NCBI GenBank assembly: GCA_046293395.1
Contig: JBKBOU010000002.1
Location: 903,635-967,634, forward strand
Direction of reading: 5' to 3'
DNA: 64,000 bases
Origin: CAYNRA01 sp046293395
GTDB taxonomy: Bacteria > Bacteroidota > Bacteroidia > Cytophagales > Spirosomataceae
In this document: positions 9,254-18,399 of the stretch, piece by piece
How positions within the stretch are numbered: position 1 is the stretch's first letter
Layout: the number at the start of each line of letters is the position of its first letter
Program-made: the position numbers and the translations under genes
The notes under the pieces: model-generated
What the model was told of the DNA's origin: nothing
The model's input: only the letters and a program-made list of their open reading frames with translations
Database searches by the model: none

Positions 9254-9587
9254 TACAATAGTTTTAAATACACTTTTGGGGAAATCGAATATACAAAAGC
9301 CAACATGATTCACTTATAATCAATAGATTACCTATGTACAGATTACATCAAATACCTACTATCACATCTACACTCGTGAATATACTTTTATTTTATAAAC
9401 ACTCCAATTACCACTATTGTAAACCCAAACGAATGATAAAAAACAACATCATCAGGTAGGGAAACTGATTTGATGAGTATAGTTTTTATAAAAATAGAAC
9501 ACATCACCTGAAAATATCTGCACTTTCATTGTCAAATCAGATATTTATCAATAATTTGGATGTTCATAATGAAAACAATGAAAAGCC
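9254..9587. other. AT-rich intergenic stretch before the RAYT transposase
   Basis: No coding frame of note. One imperfectly placed hairpin (AAATATCTG 9512-9520 with CAGATATTT 9538-9546, 17-base loop) lies 41 bases before the transposase ATG. It could be a structure recognised by the element or a chance AT-rich repeat. Confidence 0.35.
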
Positions 9588-10217
9588 ATGAACGAAAAAA
9601 AAAATCGGAAAGTCATTCGCTTACAAACATGGGATTACCGATGGGCAAGTTCCTATTTCATCACGATATGTACAGATAAAAGAGAACATTATTTTGGAGA
9701 GATTATCGACGGCAAGATACATTTATCTGAGGTGGGAGTCATTGCTACGGTTTTATGGTACGAGTTGCCACATCGACTACCAAACCTACAATTAGGCGAA
9801 TTCGTGATTATGCCAAATCATATTCACGGAATTTTAATTTTAGATAATCCTTCCAATCCCGTACGGACGTTGCATGCAACGTCCCAACAAGAAGCAACGT
9901 CCCAACAAGAAGCAGCTTCCCAACAAGAAGTACGGACGTTGCATGCAACGTCCCAACAAGAAGCAACGTCCCAACAAGAAGCAGCTTCCCAATATTCTAA
10001 CATCTCACCCAAATCAAATTCTATTTCAACGATTATACGATCTTATAAATCAGCGGTAACAAAATATGCAAATAGATTAGATTATCCATTTGGCTGGCAA
10101 GGTCGGTTTCATGACCATATCATTAGAGATCAGCAGGCATTCGATACTATTTCAAACTATATTATCAATAACCCAAAAAAATGGGAAGATGATGGATTTC
10201 ATTCGAAGAAAAAGTGA
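9588..10217 (+). CDS. REP-associated tyrosine transposase (RAYT, Y1/HUH type)
   Basis: 209 residues. Family signatures: the N-terminal ASSYFITICT strand, the HUH metal motif HIH (78-80) in MPNHIHGILIL, the late block WQGRFHDHIIRD, and the catalytic helix with Tyr191 in NYIINNPKKWE. Such enzymes are single-copy, domesticated relatives of IS200/IS605 transposases that act on REP palindromes. Between the HUH motif and the C-terminal helices, residues 93-135 are low-complexity repeats (ATSQQE, AASQQE) encoded by a DNA tandem repeat containing two perfect palindromes. No inverted terminal repeats are seen, as expected for this family. The start ATG follows an AT-rich leader. Confidence 0.88.
   Translation: MNEKKNRKVIRLQTWDYRWASSYFITICTDKREHYFGEIIDGKIHLSEVGVIATVLWYELPHRLPNLQLGEFVIMPNHIHGILILDNPSNPVRTLHATSQQEATSQQEAASQQEVRTLHATSQQEATSQQEAASQYSNISPKSNSISTIIRSYKSAVTKYANRLDYPFGWQGRFHDHIIRDQQAFDTISNYIINNPKKWEDDGFHSKKK
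9861..9992. repeat. In-frame tandem repeat with a REP-like perfect palindrome (2 copies)
   Basis: A 69-bp unit (9861-9929) is followed by a second, nearly complete copy (9930-9992). Each unit is 15 bases plus three 18-base subrepeats, all multiples of three, so the frame of the transposase is kept. Each begins with the 20-bp perfect palindrome GGACGTTGCATGCAACGTCC (9865-9884 and 9934-9953). The palindrome resembles dispersed REP-type sequences, and here it sits inside the gene of the enzyme family that mobilises REPs. Confidence 0.85.
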
Positions 10218-10394
10218 AAGAAATATGCCTTCACATTACAGAAGCGTAAGTAAAAATTCGACCTCACTTCTTATTTATACATTGGTAAATTATTCATTCT
10301 TTGTCTTTTAAGTTACCTCTTTCATTCACAGGTACAAATTCAATATTTATTTATGCACAAATCTTTTCGTAGTGTACCTAATTGCTACTTACAA

Positions 10395-10431
10395 AAAACG
10401 GGGCTATTTCTGATTGAAATAGCCCCGTTTT
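10395..10431. terminator. Strong bidirectional terminator
   Basis: A perfect 16-bp stem (10395-10410 with 10416-10431, GC core CGGGGC) has a 5-base loop and A/T tails on both sides. It lies between the RAYT gene (plus) and the TonB receptor gene (minus), 18 bases past the receptor stop. Confidence 0.9.
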
Positions 10432-10448
10432 CACTATCTAAATAAATT

Positions 10449-13304
10449 TTATAGATTGAAGTTCAAACGACCGAATACATAACGACCGTTGAAACCGAAC
10501 TGCTGTACTCTTCTTGAATATACAAAACGACCTAAGCTAAAGTTGTTTGCATGTGTGTGAATATCCTGGTACACATCAAAGATATTATTCGCACCCAAAG
10601 AAAGATTGATTCCTTTCGCAATATCATAATTCACCGTTACATCCGTAGTTGTTTTTGGCGTGAATGTTTGGTCAAGAACCTCTCTCTGTCCAGTTAATGC
10701 ATTCACAGGGAATGTTTCTGGGCGGCTTAGGTTCATTGTTGGATCTAAAAATACTACTTGCCCGAAACGGACCGCGCGTACCATAAATGCCAATTTACCA
10801 ATCTTGTAGTTTGCCATGAAACTCACTTTATTTTGTGGGTTTGCCACTTCAATACGGCTTTGGTCTTCTCTGTTAAAGTAATTTCCAGCTTGACCCGTTT
10901 CTTGCAAAATGGCAGATGCTTTGATGATTGGATTGCCATTTGCATCTTTCTTCACCTCATTTTGAATAAACGCTCCTGCCAATGTCAAACGCAATGTTTG
11001 GTCTTTACCGAAACGAGTATTATAGTTAATCACGGGCTCAATACCTCTTGAACGTGTGTCCACTGCATTGGTAAAGAAGTTTGCCGTAGTAGCATTGGCT
11101 GCTTGTAACTGCGCGCGAATGGCTGCATTTCCACCGTCTGAGAAATTATTTGTCAAGACAATGCGGTCATCAATATCAATTTGGTACGCATCAACTGTAA
11201 AGTCTAACTTGCCACCCAACTGAATTGTCGCCCCAATCGTATAACTTTCCGATGTTTCTTGTTTCAATTGCGGAATACCTAGGATACGTGCTGGTTCGCT
11301 GTCATTGGTAAATGTACCACTTTCAACAGGTACCGTTTGTCCTCCTTGTGACACAAACAATGTATTGGTTTTCGCATAAAAACGCTGTTGCATCGAAGGC
11401 GCACGGAAACCTGTACTGGTTGATGCACGCAAGGCAATACCTTTGGCAACTTTGTAACGACCTGCTAGTTTATAGTTCAAGGTACTTCCAAAATCCGAGT
11501 AGTTTTCGAAGCGCAAAGCACCTGTTACAAGCAAAGATTCGGATAATTCTTGTTCTAAATCCACGTAAGCTGCGACACTGGTTCTAGAGTTGGTTGCCGC
11601 GTTTGAAGGTAAGAAACCAGCAAATACTTGCGCACCCGCTGGCACACCCGCAGCTGTATTATAATTTCTCCAAGAAGCTTCTTCCCCTGCACGAATACCG
11701 AATTGATCCAAACGTTGCTCTGCACCCATCGCGACGTTCAAGCCACGTAGAACTTCGTATTTTCTGTTGAAATCCAAGTTGACTGTGTTCTGTAAAAAAC
11801 TCAATCCACCTGCATCAAAAGCCGTTGGGAAGCTTGCAGAAGCCAATGCTTGCGTATAGTTTACTGAATTTGTAATATCAAAATCAAATACGTTTTGTCC
11901 AAACGTATTACTCAAATCCATGTTCCATTCACCTAATTTTGTTCTAAAACCTGCCGAGAACGAAATGTCTGTTACATCCGAATTAATCTCAGGCAAGAAT
12001 CCGTTGGGATATACTTGGAACACGTTTGCACGAACCGCTGCCGGAATGGCATTTGGATAACGATAGAAACCCGCTGCATTTCCTTTTTTATTGTTAAAAC
12101 CACCAAACGCGTATAACGTACCTTTCTCTCCAACACCAAACTCCGCATTCAAGACAATACCGCCTCCTATTACTTCTGAGTTACCGATACGCATGTCAAA
12201 ATCGTCCCGTGTTAAACCACGTTCCGCCAAAATCTGATTGTCAATCACTTGGCCACCTACAGCCGGAAAAATCTGTCCTGTGTAAGTTCCCGTACGGTTT
12301 GTTTGTCCACGGCTCACATATTCACCGGTCACATTGACAAATCCTCTATCCCCTACTTTGATACCGTAGTTTAAGCCCAACTGCGCTGTTCCTCCGTCAA
12401 TTACATTGACACGGCTATTTTGCTGATTATTGATAATCCAGTTTTTGTCGTATGCGGTAATGTGTGAACCGTACGAAACATTGCCGCTTAAGCCTTCTTT
12501 TTTCTTCAAAACGATGTTAATCACACCGGCAATGGCGTCTGAACCGTATTGCGCCGCTGCACCGTCACGAAGGATTTCAATTTTTTCTACTGCCGTAGCC
12601 GGAATAGCGTTCATATCTGTACCAACAGTTCCACGGTTTACCGTACCATTTACATTGACCAAAGCGGACTGATGGCGGCGTTTACCGTTCACCAATACTA
12701 ACACTTGGTCTGGTCCTAAACCACGCAATTGAGCGGGGTCAACGTGGTCTGTACCATCTGAGATAGCTTGACGTGCCGACTGAAACGAAGGGGCGATGAA
12801 TGTCAAAATCTGGTTGATATCCACTTGTCCAATTGTATTCGTTACTTGCGCCAAAGGAATAATATCTACAGGAACAGGCGTATCTACTTTCGTACGACCA
12901 CTTGTTCTTGTTCCTGTAACCACGATTTCGTCTAAAGTCGAAAGGCTTTCTTCCAAAACAACATTGACAGTTGTGCCAGTTACTTTTACTTCTTTGGTAG
13001 CAAAGCCTACAAAACTAATCACTAATACGTCACCGACATTGGCGTTAATTTTGAACATCCCGTTTACATCTGTGGTCGTTCCACGCGTTGTTTTTTTAAT
13101 CGCTATCCCTACGCCTGGAAGTGCTTCTCCTTTGGCATCTGTAATTTTACCCGTGATAGCCTCTTCGGCTTGTATCCATTGTGAACTGCCCGTAGCTAGT
13201 TCAGCCGCTTGGATTGCAGTGGGTGTCGCCCAAGCTAAAAGTGCCAAGGCAACGCTTATTTTACCTGCGTTTCTTTTTGTTTGTTGAAATAATTGTCTTT
13301 TCAT
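10449..13304 (-). CDS. TonB-dependent outer-membrane receptor with carboxypeptidase-regulatory-like domain
   Basis: 951 residues. A signal peptide (about 1-34, ending TAIQAAE) is followed by a CarboxypepD_reg-like beta-sandwich (about 48-120, starting EEAITGKITDAKGEALPGV), a plug domain (about 125-245, with LRGLGPDQVLVLVNGKRRH and EILRDGAAAQYGSDAIAGVI) and a 22-strand barrel that ends with a C-terminal aromatic/Leu signature (FGRLNFNL). It imports a ligand across the outer membrane using TonB energy. No SusD partner or substrate-processing gene is adjacent, so this is a lone receptor rather than a Sus-type glycan system. The substrate (siderophore, cobalamin or other) is not evident. Confidence 0.92.
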   Translation of the reverse strand: MKRQLFQQTKRNAGKISVALALLAWATPTAIQAAELATGSSQWIQAEEAITGKITDAKGEALPGVGIAIKKTTRGTTTDVNGMFKINANVGDVLVISFVGFATKEVKVTGTTVNVVLEESLSTLDEIVVTGTRTSGRTKVDTPVPVDIIPLAQVTNTIGQVDINQILTFIAPSFQSARQAISDGTDHVDPAQLRGLGPDQVLVLVNGKRRHQSALVNVNGTVNRGTVGTDMNAIPATAVEKIEILRDGAAAQYGSDAIAGVINIVLKKKEGLSGNVSYGSHITAYDKNWIINNQQNSRVNVIDGGTAQLGLNYGIKVGDRGFVNVTGEYVSRGQTNRTGTYTGQIFPAVGGQVIDNQILAERGLTRDDFDMRIGNSEVIGGGIVLNAEFGVGEKGTLYAFGGFNNKKGNAAGFYRYPNAIPAAVRANVFQVYPNGFLPEINSDVTDISFSAGFRTKLGEWNMDLSNTFGQNVFDFDITNSVNYTQALASASFPTAFDAGGLSFLQNTVNLDFNRKYEVLRGLNVAMGAEQRLDQFGIRAGEEASWRNYNTAAGVPAGAQVFAGFLPSNAATNSRTSVAAYVDLEQELSESLLVTGALRFENYSDFGSTLNYKLAGRYKVAKGIALRASTSTGFRAPSMQQRFYAKTNTLFVSQGGQTVPVESGTFTNDSEPARILGIPQLKQETSESYTIGATIQLGGKLDFTVDAYQIDIDDRIVLTNNFSDGGNAAIRAQLQAANATTANFFTNAVDTRSRGIEPVINYNTRFGKDQTLRLTLAGAFIQNEVKKDANGNPIIKASAILQETGQAGNYFNREDQSRIEVANPQNKVSFMANYKIGKLAFMVRAVRFGQVVFLDPTMNLSRPETFPVNALTGQREVLDQTFTPKTTTDVTVNYDIAKGINLSLGANNIFDVYQDIHTHANNFSLGRFVYSRRVQQFGFNGRYVFGRLNFNL

Positions 13305-13483
13305 TGTTTTAATTTGAGGTGAATACTACAAATTCAGACCAAGCACCATTTGCTTCGTCCCTTTTATTGAACAGCCTAAGCAATTAAATTGTTCAAATGG
13401 CAATATATACCTAATTTCCTTTGGCATTCTTCTTTTGGAAACAAATTTTCCTTGTTACTCTACAAAATACATCGTCTAAAATA

Positions 13484-13521
13484 AAAAACTCCTATTTGGC
13501 TTGCACCAAATAGGAGTTTTT
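13484..13521 (-). terminator. Terminator downstream of purU
   Basis: A perfect 16-bp stem (AAAAACTCCTATTTGG 13484-13499, CCAAATAGGAGTTTTT 13506-13521) with a 6-base loop lies 20 bases past the purU stop. Confidence 0.85.
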
Positions 13522-13540
13522 ACTCTTCAAAAAGTCTTTT

Positions 13541-14380
13541 TTATAAAATCACAGTTCTATTGCCATTGATAAATACACGGTCATTGAATACAAATTTCAG
13601 TGCATTCGTCAATACCATTTTCTCTACATCTTTTCCTTCCCTAGACATATCTGCGGCTGTGTAGCGGTGGCTCACATGTTTGATGTCTTGTGCGATAATC
13701 GGCCCTTCATCCAAGTCATTATTCACGAAATGAGCCGTTGCACCAATGATTTTCACGCCTCTGTCGTATGCTTGTTTGTACGGATTTGCCCCAATAAATG
13801 CGGGTAAAAAAGAGTGATGGATATTGATAATCTGGTTTGGATAATGTGCCACAAAACCGGGAGTCAAGACCCGCATATACTTTGCCAACACCAAATAAGC
13901 CGGTTTATAGATAGATAACGTTCGTAAAATAGCCTCTTCGTGTTCTTCTCGCGTTTTGTCTTCGTGGGCGATATAATGAAAGGGCACACCAAATTTACTC
14001 ACATAGGGCTGCAATACATTATAATTGCTGATAACCGCCAAGACGTTGGCATTCAGTTCATCAAAGTGGTAACGTGTCAATAAATCAGATAGACAATGGT
14101 GCTCCTTTGTTGCCAAGATAACAATGTCTTTTTTCTTTTTCGGGTTCATTCGAAACGTAATTGACTCGTCTGGAATGCGTTGCCGGAGCGCTTTTAAAAG
14201 CGAGTTGGAATCCAGATTTTCCTCTGATTCCAACTCAGTACGCATAAAAAATTGACCTGATGGACTGACGTATTCGTCTTGCCGAATGATATTGCATGCT
14301 TGTTCAAAGAGCACGCTTGTCACCTGGAAAATCAATCCTTTGGCATCGGGGCCATCCATCAATAGCACATGCTTTGTCAT
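13541..14380 (-). CDS. purU: Formyltetrahydrofolate deformylase
   Basis: 279 residues, the family length. It has an N-terminal ACT domain (about 4-80) and a formyltransferase-like catalytic domain (about 88-279). The catalytic Asn-His-Asp set is visible as N186 and H188 in INIHHSFLPAF and D224 in NDLDEGPII, and the C-terminus ends in the conserved GNRTVIL. The enzyme hydrolyses 10-formyl-THF to formate and THF, balancing one-carbon pools and supplying formate for purine synthesis. It lies 9 bases downstream of der on the same strand, so the two are probably cotranscribed, and it is followed by a strong terminator. Confidence 0.95.
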   Translation of the reverse strand: MTKHVLLMDGPDAKGLIFQVTSVLFEQACNIIRQDEYVSPSGQFFMRTELESEENLDSNSLLKALRQRIPDESITFRMNPKKKKDIVILATKEHHCLSDLLTRYHFDELNANVLAVISNYNVLQPYVSKFGVPFHYIAHEDKTREEHEEAILRTLSIYKPAYLVLAKYMRVLTPGFVAHYPNQIINIHHSFLPAFIGANPYKQAYDRGVKIIGATAHFVNNDLDEGPIIAQDIKHVSHRYTAADMSREGKDVEKMVLTNALKFVFNDRVFINGNRTVIL

Positions 14381-14389
14381 GTTTTTTGC

Positions 14390-15703
14390 TTATTTTTTTC
14401 TAAAAAATACCGTGATTGCCACGCCTTCAAATCCAAAATGTTCGCGAATTTGGTTTTGTAAGAAACGCTCATACGCATCTTTTATGTACTGCGGTAAATT
14501 ACAGAAGAACACGAAAGTCGGCGATGGCGTTGGTAATTGAATGATGTATTTAATCTTGATATGCTTTCCTTTGATAGCTGGTGGCGGAGTTTTTGCAATA
14601 ATCGGAAGCATGACTTCATTGATTTTAGACGTAGGGATTTGCTTCGTCCGGCTTTCATAGACCTCCATTGCTTTTTCGATTACTTGGAAAATACGTTGTT
14701 TTTCCAAGGCTGAGGCAAAAATCACGGGCATGTAATTCATCGGAGCCAATTTATCCATGTATTCTTTTCTGAACACATCCGACGTTTTGGAGTCTTTTTC
14801 AATCAAATCCCATTTATTCACCATCAAAACAATGCCTTTTTTTGCGTTGTGGGCGTGGGCGATGATATGCACGTCTTGGGCTTCTAGTCCGCGCTCTGCA
14901 TCAATCAAAATAACGCAGACATCTGCACTATCTAATGCTTTTAGGGAGCGTAAAACGGAGTAAAACTCGATACTTTCTTGTACTTTGGCTTTCTTCCGAA
15001 TCCCGGCGGTGTCTGTTAGGATAAAGTCTTTCCCGTATAATTTGTAGCGCGTATCGATAGAATCCCGTGTTGTACCTGCAATATTGGTTACGATACTTCT
15101 ATCTGTGCCCAAAAGTGCATTCAAGAAAGATGATTTTCCTACATTCGGGCGACCTAGAATAGCAATTCTTGGCACTCCCTCGTTAGGATCTTCGATGCCT
15201 TCGTCGTCAAAATGTTTGATGACTTCATCCAATAAATCGCCTGTTCCGGAACCATCTACGGCAGAAACCGGGAAAACATCTGCTGCTAAGCCCAACGCAT
15301 AAAACTCGGGTGCTACCAAAGATTGGCGCTCGAACGTTTCAGCTTTATTAGCCACGATGAAAAGAGGCTTTTGTGAACGACGGAGAACATTGGCAAAGTC
15401 CTTGTCCAAATCGGTCAGTCCGGTCATGGTATCAACTACAAACAAAATGACAGTTGCTTCTTCGAGTGCCAATTCTACTTGTTCGCGAATTGCCTCTTCA
15501 AACGTATCTTCCGAGCCAACGACATACCCACCGGTATCAATGACGGTAAAAAACTTCTCTGTCCAGACAGAATATCCGTAATGACGGTCACGCGTTACGC
15601 CTGCCATATTATCTGTAATGGCTACACGTTCTTCGATTAATCTATTAAAAAGGGTAGATTTACCCACGTTAGGTCGCCCTACAATTGCTACTATATTTGC
15701 CAT
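14390..15703 (-). CDS. der: Ribosome biogenesis GTPase Der (EngA)
   Basis: 437 residues with the diagnostic tandem GTPase domains. The first G1 motif GRPNVGKST is at 9-17 and the second GRPNVGKSS at 184-192. G4 motifs are NKAE in the first domain and NKWD in the second. The C-terminal KH-like domain (about 350-437) completes the family architecture. Der acts in the cytoplasm on assembly of the 50S subunit and is essential in most bacteria. A TAnnTTTG box lies 68 bases before the ATG. purU follows 9 bases after the stop. Confidence 0.96.
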   Translation of the reverse strand: MANIVAIVGRPNVGKSTLFNRLIEERVAITDNMAGVTRDRHYGYSVWTEKFFTVIDTGGYVVGSEDTFEEAIREQVELALEEATVILFVVDTMTGLTDLDKDFANVLRRSQKPLFIVANKAETFERQSLVAPEFYALGLAADVFPVSAVDGSGTGDLLDEVIKHFDDEGIEDPNEGVPRIAILGRPNVGKSSFLNALLGTDRSIVTNIAGTTRDSIDTRYKLYGKDFILTDTAGIRKKAKVQESIEFYSVLRSLKALDSADVCVILIDAERGLEAQDVHIIAHAHNAKKGIVLMVNKWDLIEKDSKTSDVFRKEYMDKLAPMNYMPVIFASALEKQRIFQVIEKAMEVYESRTKQIPTSKINEVMLPIIAKTPPPAIKGKHIKIKYIIQLPTPSPTFVFFCNLPQYIKDAYERFLQNQIREHFGFEGVAITVFFRKK

Positions 15704-15770
15704 ATCTCCTCAAATGCGAGTGCGGTTTCTTGCCCGCCTCTGTTCTAAATAAAACGTACTAAAAAGGTCG

Positions 15771-15778
15771 CAAAATTA
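15771..15778 (-). promoter_or_regulatory. Candidate -7 box for der-purU
   Basis: The minus strand reads TAATTTTG, matching TAnnTTTG, 68 bases upstream of the der ATG. The expected -33 TTTG is not obvious. Confidence 0.45.
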
Positions 15779-15855
15779 CTAAAAATAATTGATAATCAGC
15801 GTATAAAGTAAGAAAGAAGCTTCTTTTATTTGCTTCCTTTCCTAGAAAGTAAAGT

Positions 15856-16758
15856 CTATGAAAAAATTTCTTGATACGAAATCAGTAAAATGGCGATAAC
15901 GGCTAGCACCAAACCAGCTTGATTGACACGGCGAATCTTTTCCTTAAAAAATCCAATCCCGACTAAAGCTGCTACTAAAATTACCCCAATATTGTACAAA
16001 GGATATACCAAAGCGCCACTGTTCCCGAAGGCACGAAGCGCCAATAATAACCAATAAAAGGACAAGAAATTGGGAATACCCAATGCAATTCCTGCTGCTA
16101 TATTCTTTGGAGCTATTTTCTCTTTACCAACGAATACATCACGTACAAGAAGGATAATTCCCGCTCCAATCGCCCCGACAAGCATCACCAAAGTAACAGG
16201 TATCGTCTCTTCCGGATTCGGGATATAGTGAATATTCATGTAATTAATGACCGTATTGGTCATGCCGTACATAACAAAAACAGCGATGATTAACCACCAG
16301 GCATTATTTTTCGCTATACTTGTTTCATTTGTTTTTTCCTCGGGTTTGAATGTACTTAATACAACAGCCACCAAAGCCAACCCAAGCCCTGCATAATTCC
16401 AAATATCAAACGCTCTTCCTGAATTTTGAAAGACCCACAAACTAAACAACACAGGAATGACCAAAGATATATTATTGGCAAGAGACGTCAAGGTCAAGCC
16501 CATGCGTTGGGTGGCTAATCCAGAAAGTACAAATGTGATAATAAAGGCAATGCCTAGACCCAGCGCAATCCATGTCCAGGTTTGGGTTAAATCCAACGAA
16601 AAAACCTGTCCTTCTGGCATTAAAATAAGTCCCGTTGCTACACAAAAAGGATAATTAAACACAATGGCTTGCCTTGTCTGAATACCAAAATGAGGGTGTA
16701 ACCGGAAATTGACGAGTAGCAGTACCGAAGCTAAAATGCTGAGTAATAAATAAATCAT
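15856..16758 (-). CDS. EamA/DMT-superfamily transporter
   Basis: 300 residues with about ten TM helices in two EamA repeats (about 1-135 and 150-298). The second repeat begins WWLIIAVFVMYGMTNTVINY after a short charged linker (FKPEEKTNETS). Proteins of this superfamily export or exchange metabolites across the inner membrane. The closest general pattern is the GRP/sugar-like branch, but the substrate cannot be predicted. It is a single-gene unit with its own TACCTTTG box 25 bases upstream, and no neighbour suggests its role. Confidence 0.78.
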   Translation of the reverse strand: MIYLLLSILASVLLLVNFRLHPHFGIQTRQAIVFNYPFCVATGLILMPEGQVFSLDLTQTWTWIALGLGIAFIITFVLSGLATQRMGLTLTSLANNISLVIPVLFSLWVFQNSGRAFDIWNYAGLGLALVAVVLSTFKPEEKTNETSIAKNNAWWLIIAVFVMYGMTNTVINYMNIHYIPNPEETIPVTLVMLVGAIGAGIILLVRDVFVGKEKIAPKNIAAGIALGIPNFLSFYWLLLALRAFGNSGALVYPLYNIGVILVAALVGIGFFKEKIRRVNQAGLVLAVIAILLISYQEIFS

Positions 16759-16782
16759 GTAGGAATATGCTTAACGAAATCA

Positions 16783-16790
16783 CAAAGGTA
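16783..16790 (-). promoter_or_regulatory. Candidate -7 box for the EamA transporter
   Basis: The minus strand reads TACCTTTG (TAnnTTTG), 25 bases before the ATG at 16758, implying a short leader. Confidence 0.45.
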
Positions 16791-16890
16791 CGCGCTTTCC
16801 CTAGATTCCACCAACCTAAATTTTACCGTTTCCCTTTTCGTAAGCCACGCCAAAATTCAATAAATTAGCAAGAAACTTCTGATTTTTCCT

Positions 16891-16898
16891 TATTTTTG
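16891..16898 (+). promoter_or_regulatory. Candidate -7 box for the M20 dipeptidase; helps fix its start
   Basis: The plus strand reads TATTTTTG, matching TAnnTTTG. It overlaps an in-frame upstream TTG (16896-16898) that extends the dipeptidase frame. Transcription from this box would begin after that TTG, so translation must start at the ATG at 16932. Confidence 0.5.
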
Positions 16899-16931
16899 GC
16901 ACAATCACTTATTCACATATCCATCGTTCCG

Positions 16932-18320
16932 ATGAAAGAATACATCCAACAACATCAACAACGTTTTTTAAACGAACTTTTCGATTTTCTACGCATCCCT
17001 TCGATTTCTGCCAATCCAGCGCACCAAGCAGACATGCTCACAGCCGCAGAATTTGTTCAGCAGCGCTTGTTTGAAGCCGGAATGGACAAAGTAGAAATCT
17101 GCCCTACCGCAGGTCATCCCATTGTTTTCGCTGAGAAAATCGTGGACGCTGCACTTCCTACCATTCTCGTTTACGGACATTACGATGTACAACCCGCTGA
17201 CCCGCTCGAACTTTGGGAAACACCCCCATTCGAACCTACTATCCGTATAACTCCCGTACATCCGGACGGAGCTATTTTTGCGCGAGGTGCTTGCGATGAC
17301 AAAGGACAAATCTACATGCACGTCAAGGCTATCGAAACCATGATTGCCAACAATGCCCTCACTTGCAATGTAAAAGTAATGTTTGAAGGCGAAGAGGAAG
17401 TAGGTTCTGAACACCTGGCTACGTTCGTCAAAGAAAACAAAGAAAAACTTGCCGCCGACATTATCCTTATTTCAGATACTTCCATTATTGCTAACGATAT
17501 CCCTTCTGTTGAAACTGGACTGCGCGGTCTTGCCTATATGGAAGTAGAAGTAACTGGCCCGAACCGTGACCTCCACTCGGGCGTGTATGGTGGCGCCGTT
17601 GCCAATCCGATTAATGTGCTGACACAAATGATTGCCTCTCTGCACGATGAAAAAGGAAAAATCACGGTCAAAGGATTTTATGATAAAGTCGTTGAACTAT
17701 CCGTCGAAGAACGGGATGCACTTGAAGCCGCACCTTTTGACCAACACGTTTATCAACAAGATTTGAATATTGCCGCAGTTTCAGGGGAGGAAGGATACAC
17801 CACCCGTGAACGCGCTTCGATTCGTCCGACACTTGATGTCAACGGTATTTGGGGTGGCTACATAGGCGAAGGCTCCAAAACGGTACTTCCTTCGAAGGCA
17901 TTTGCGAAAATATCCATGCGTTTAGTTCCCGACCAAGATTGGGAAGAAATCTCGGACTTGTTCACGGCGCATTTCACAGCCATTGCTCCGCCAACAGTCC
18001 AGGTAAAAGTAAACAGACATCACGGTGGACAACCTTACGTGACGCCCACGGATTCTATCGGATACCAAGCGGCGTTCCGTGCCATGCAAGAGGCATTCGG
18101 AAAAACACCTGTTCCAACGCGTGGTGGAGGTAGTATTCCTATCGTCGCACTTTTTGAGCAAGAATTAGGGCTAAAATCCATTCTTTTCGGTTTTGGTCTT
18201 GACTCAGACGCACTCCATTCGCCCAATGAACATTACGGTCTCTTCAATTTCTACAAAGGCATTGAAACCATTCCGTTGTTCTACAAATATTTCTACGAAT
18301 TACATACAAATAAGCAGTAA
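16932..18320 (+). CDS. M20-family dipeptidase (CNDP/carnosinase-like metallopeptidase)
   Basis: 462 residues from ATG 16932 (MKEYIQQHQQRF); the longer frame from TTG 16896 overlaps the likely promoter and is rejected. The di-zinc ligand motifs are in order: VYGHYDVQPA (His and Asp), GACDDKGQ (bridging Asp), FEGEEEVGSEHL (catalytic Glu and ligand Glu), then SDTSII. The lid/dimerisation domain begins near GLRGLAYMEVEVTG, with HSGVYGG. There is no signal peptide, so it should act in the cytoplasm on di- and tripeptides. It is monocistronic, closed by an intrinsic terminator at 18331. Confidence 0.9.
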   Translation: MKEYIQQHQQRFLNELFDFLRIPSISANPAHQADMLTAAEFVQQRLFEAGMDKVEICPTAGHPIVFAEKIVDAALPTILVYGHYDVQPADPLELWETPPFEPTIRITPVHPDGAIFARGACDDKGQIYMHVKAIETMIANNALTCNVKVMFEGEEEVGSEHLATFVKENKEKLAADIILISDTSIIANDIPSVETGLRGLAYMEVEVTGPNRDLHSGVYGGAVANPINVLTQMIASLHDEKGKITVKGFYDKVVELSVEERDALEAAPFDQHVYQQDLNIAAVSGEEGYTTRERASIRPTLDVNGIWGGYIGEGSKTVLPSKAFAKISMRLVPDQDWEEISDLFTAHFTAIAPPTVQVKVNRHHGGQPYVTPTDSIGYQAAFRAMQEAFGKTPVPTRGGGSIPIVALFEQELGLKSILFGFGLDSDALHSPNEHYGLFNFYKGIETIPLFYKYFYELHTNKQ

Positions 18321-18330
18321 CAAAGACTTT

Positions 18331-18366
18331 AGGGCAAAATCCAAGTAAATTTTGCCCTCCTTTTTC
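18331..18366 (+). terminator. Terminator between the dipeptidase and murQ
   Basis: A 10-bp stem (AGGGCAAAAT 18331-18340, ATTTTGCCCT 18349-18358), an 8-base loop and a following CCTTTTT tract, 10 bases past the dipeptidase stop. It implies murQ has its own start signal within the next 35 bases or depends on readthrough. Confidence 0.8.
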
Positions 18367-18399
18367 TCTTTAGACCTTTTCTTTCCTAGCTCTTTCATT

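Noticed and set aside
9861..9992. CRISPR-like array.
   Set aside because: Repeats are contiguous without unique spacers, in frame in a transposase gene, and only two main units are present.
16896..16931. Upstream TTG start of the M20 dipeptidase.
   Set aside because: The TTG is part of the TATTTTTG promoter box; homologues start near MKEYIQQH.
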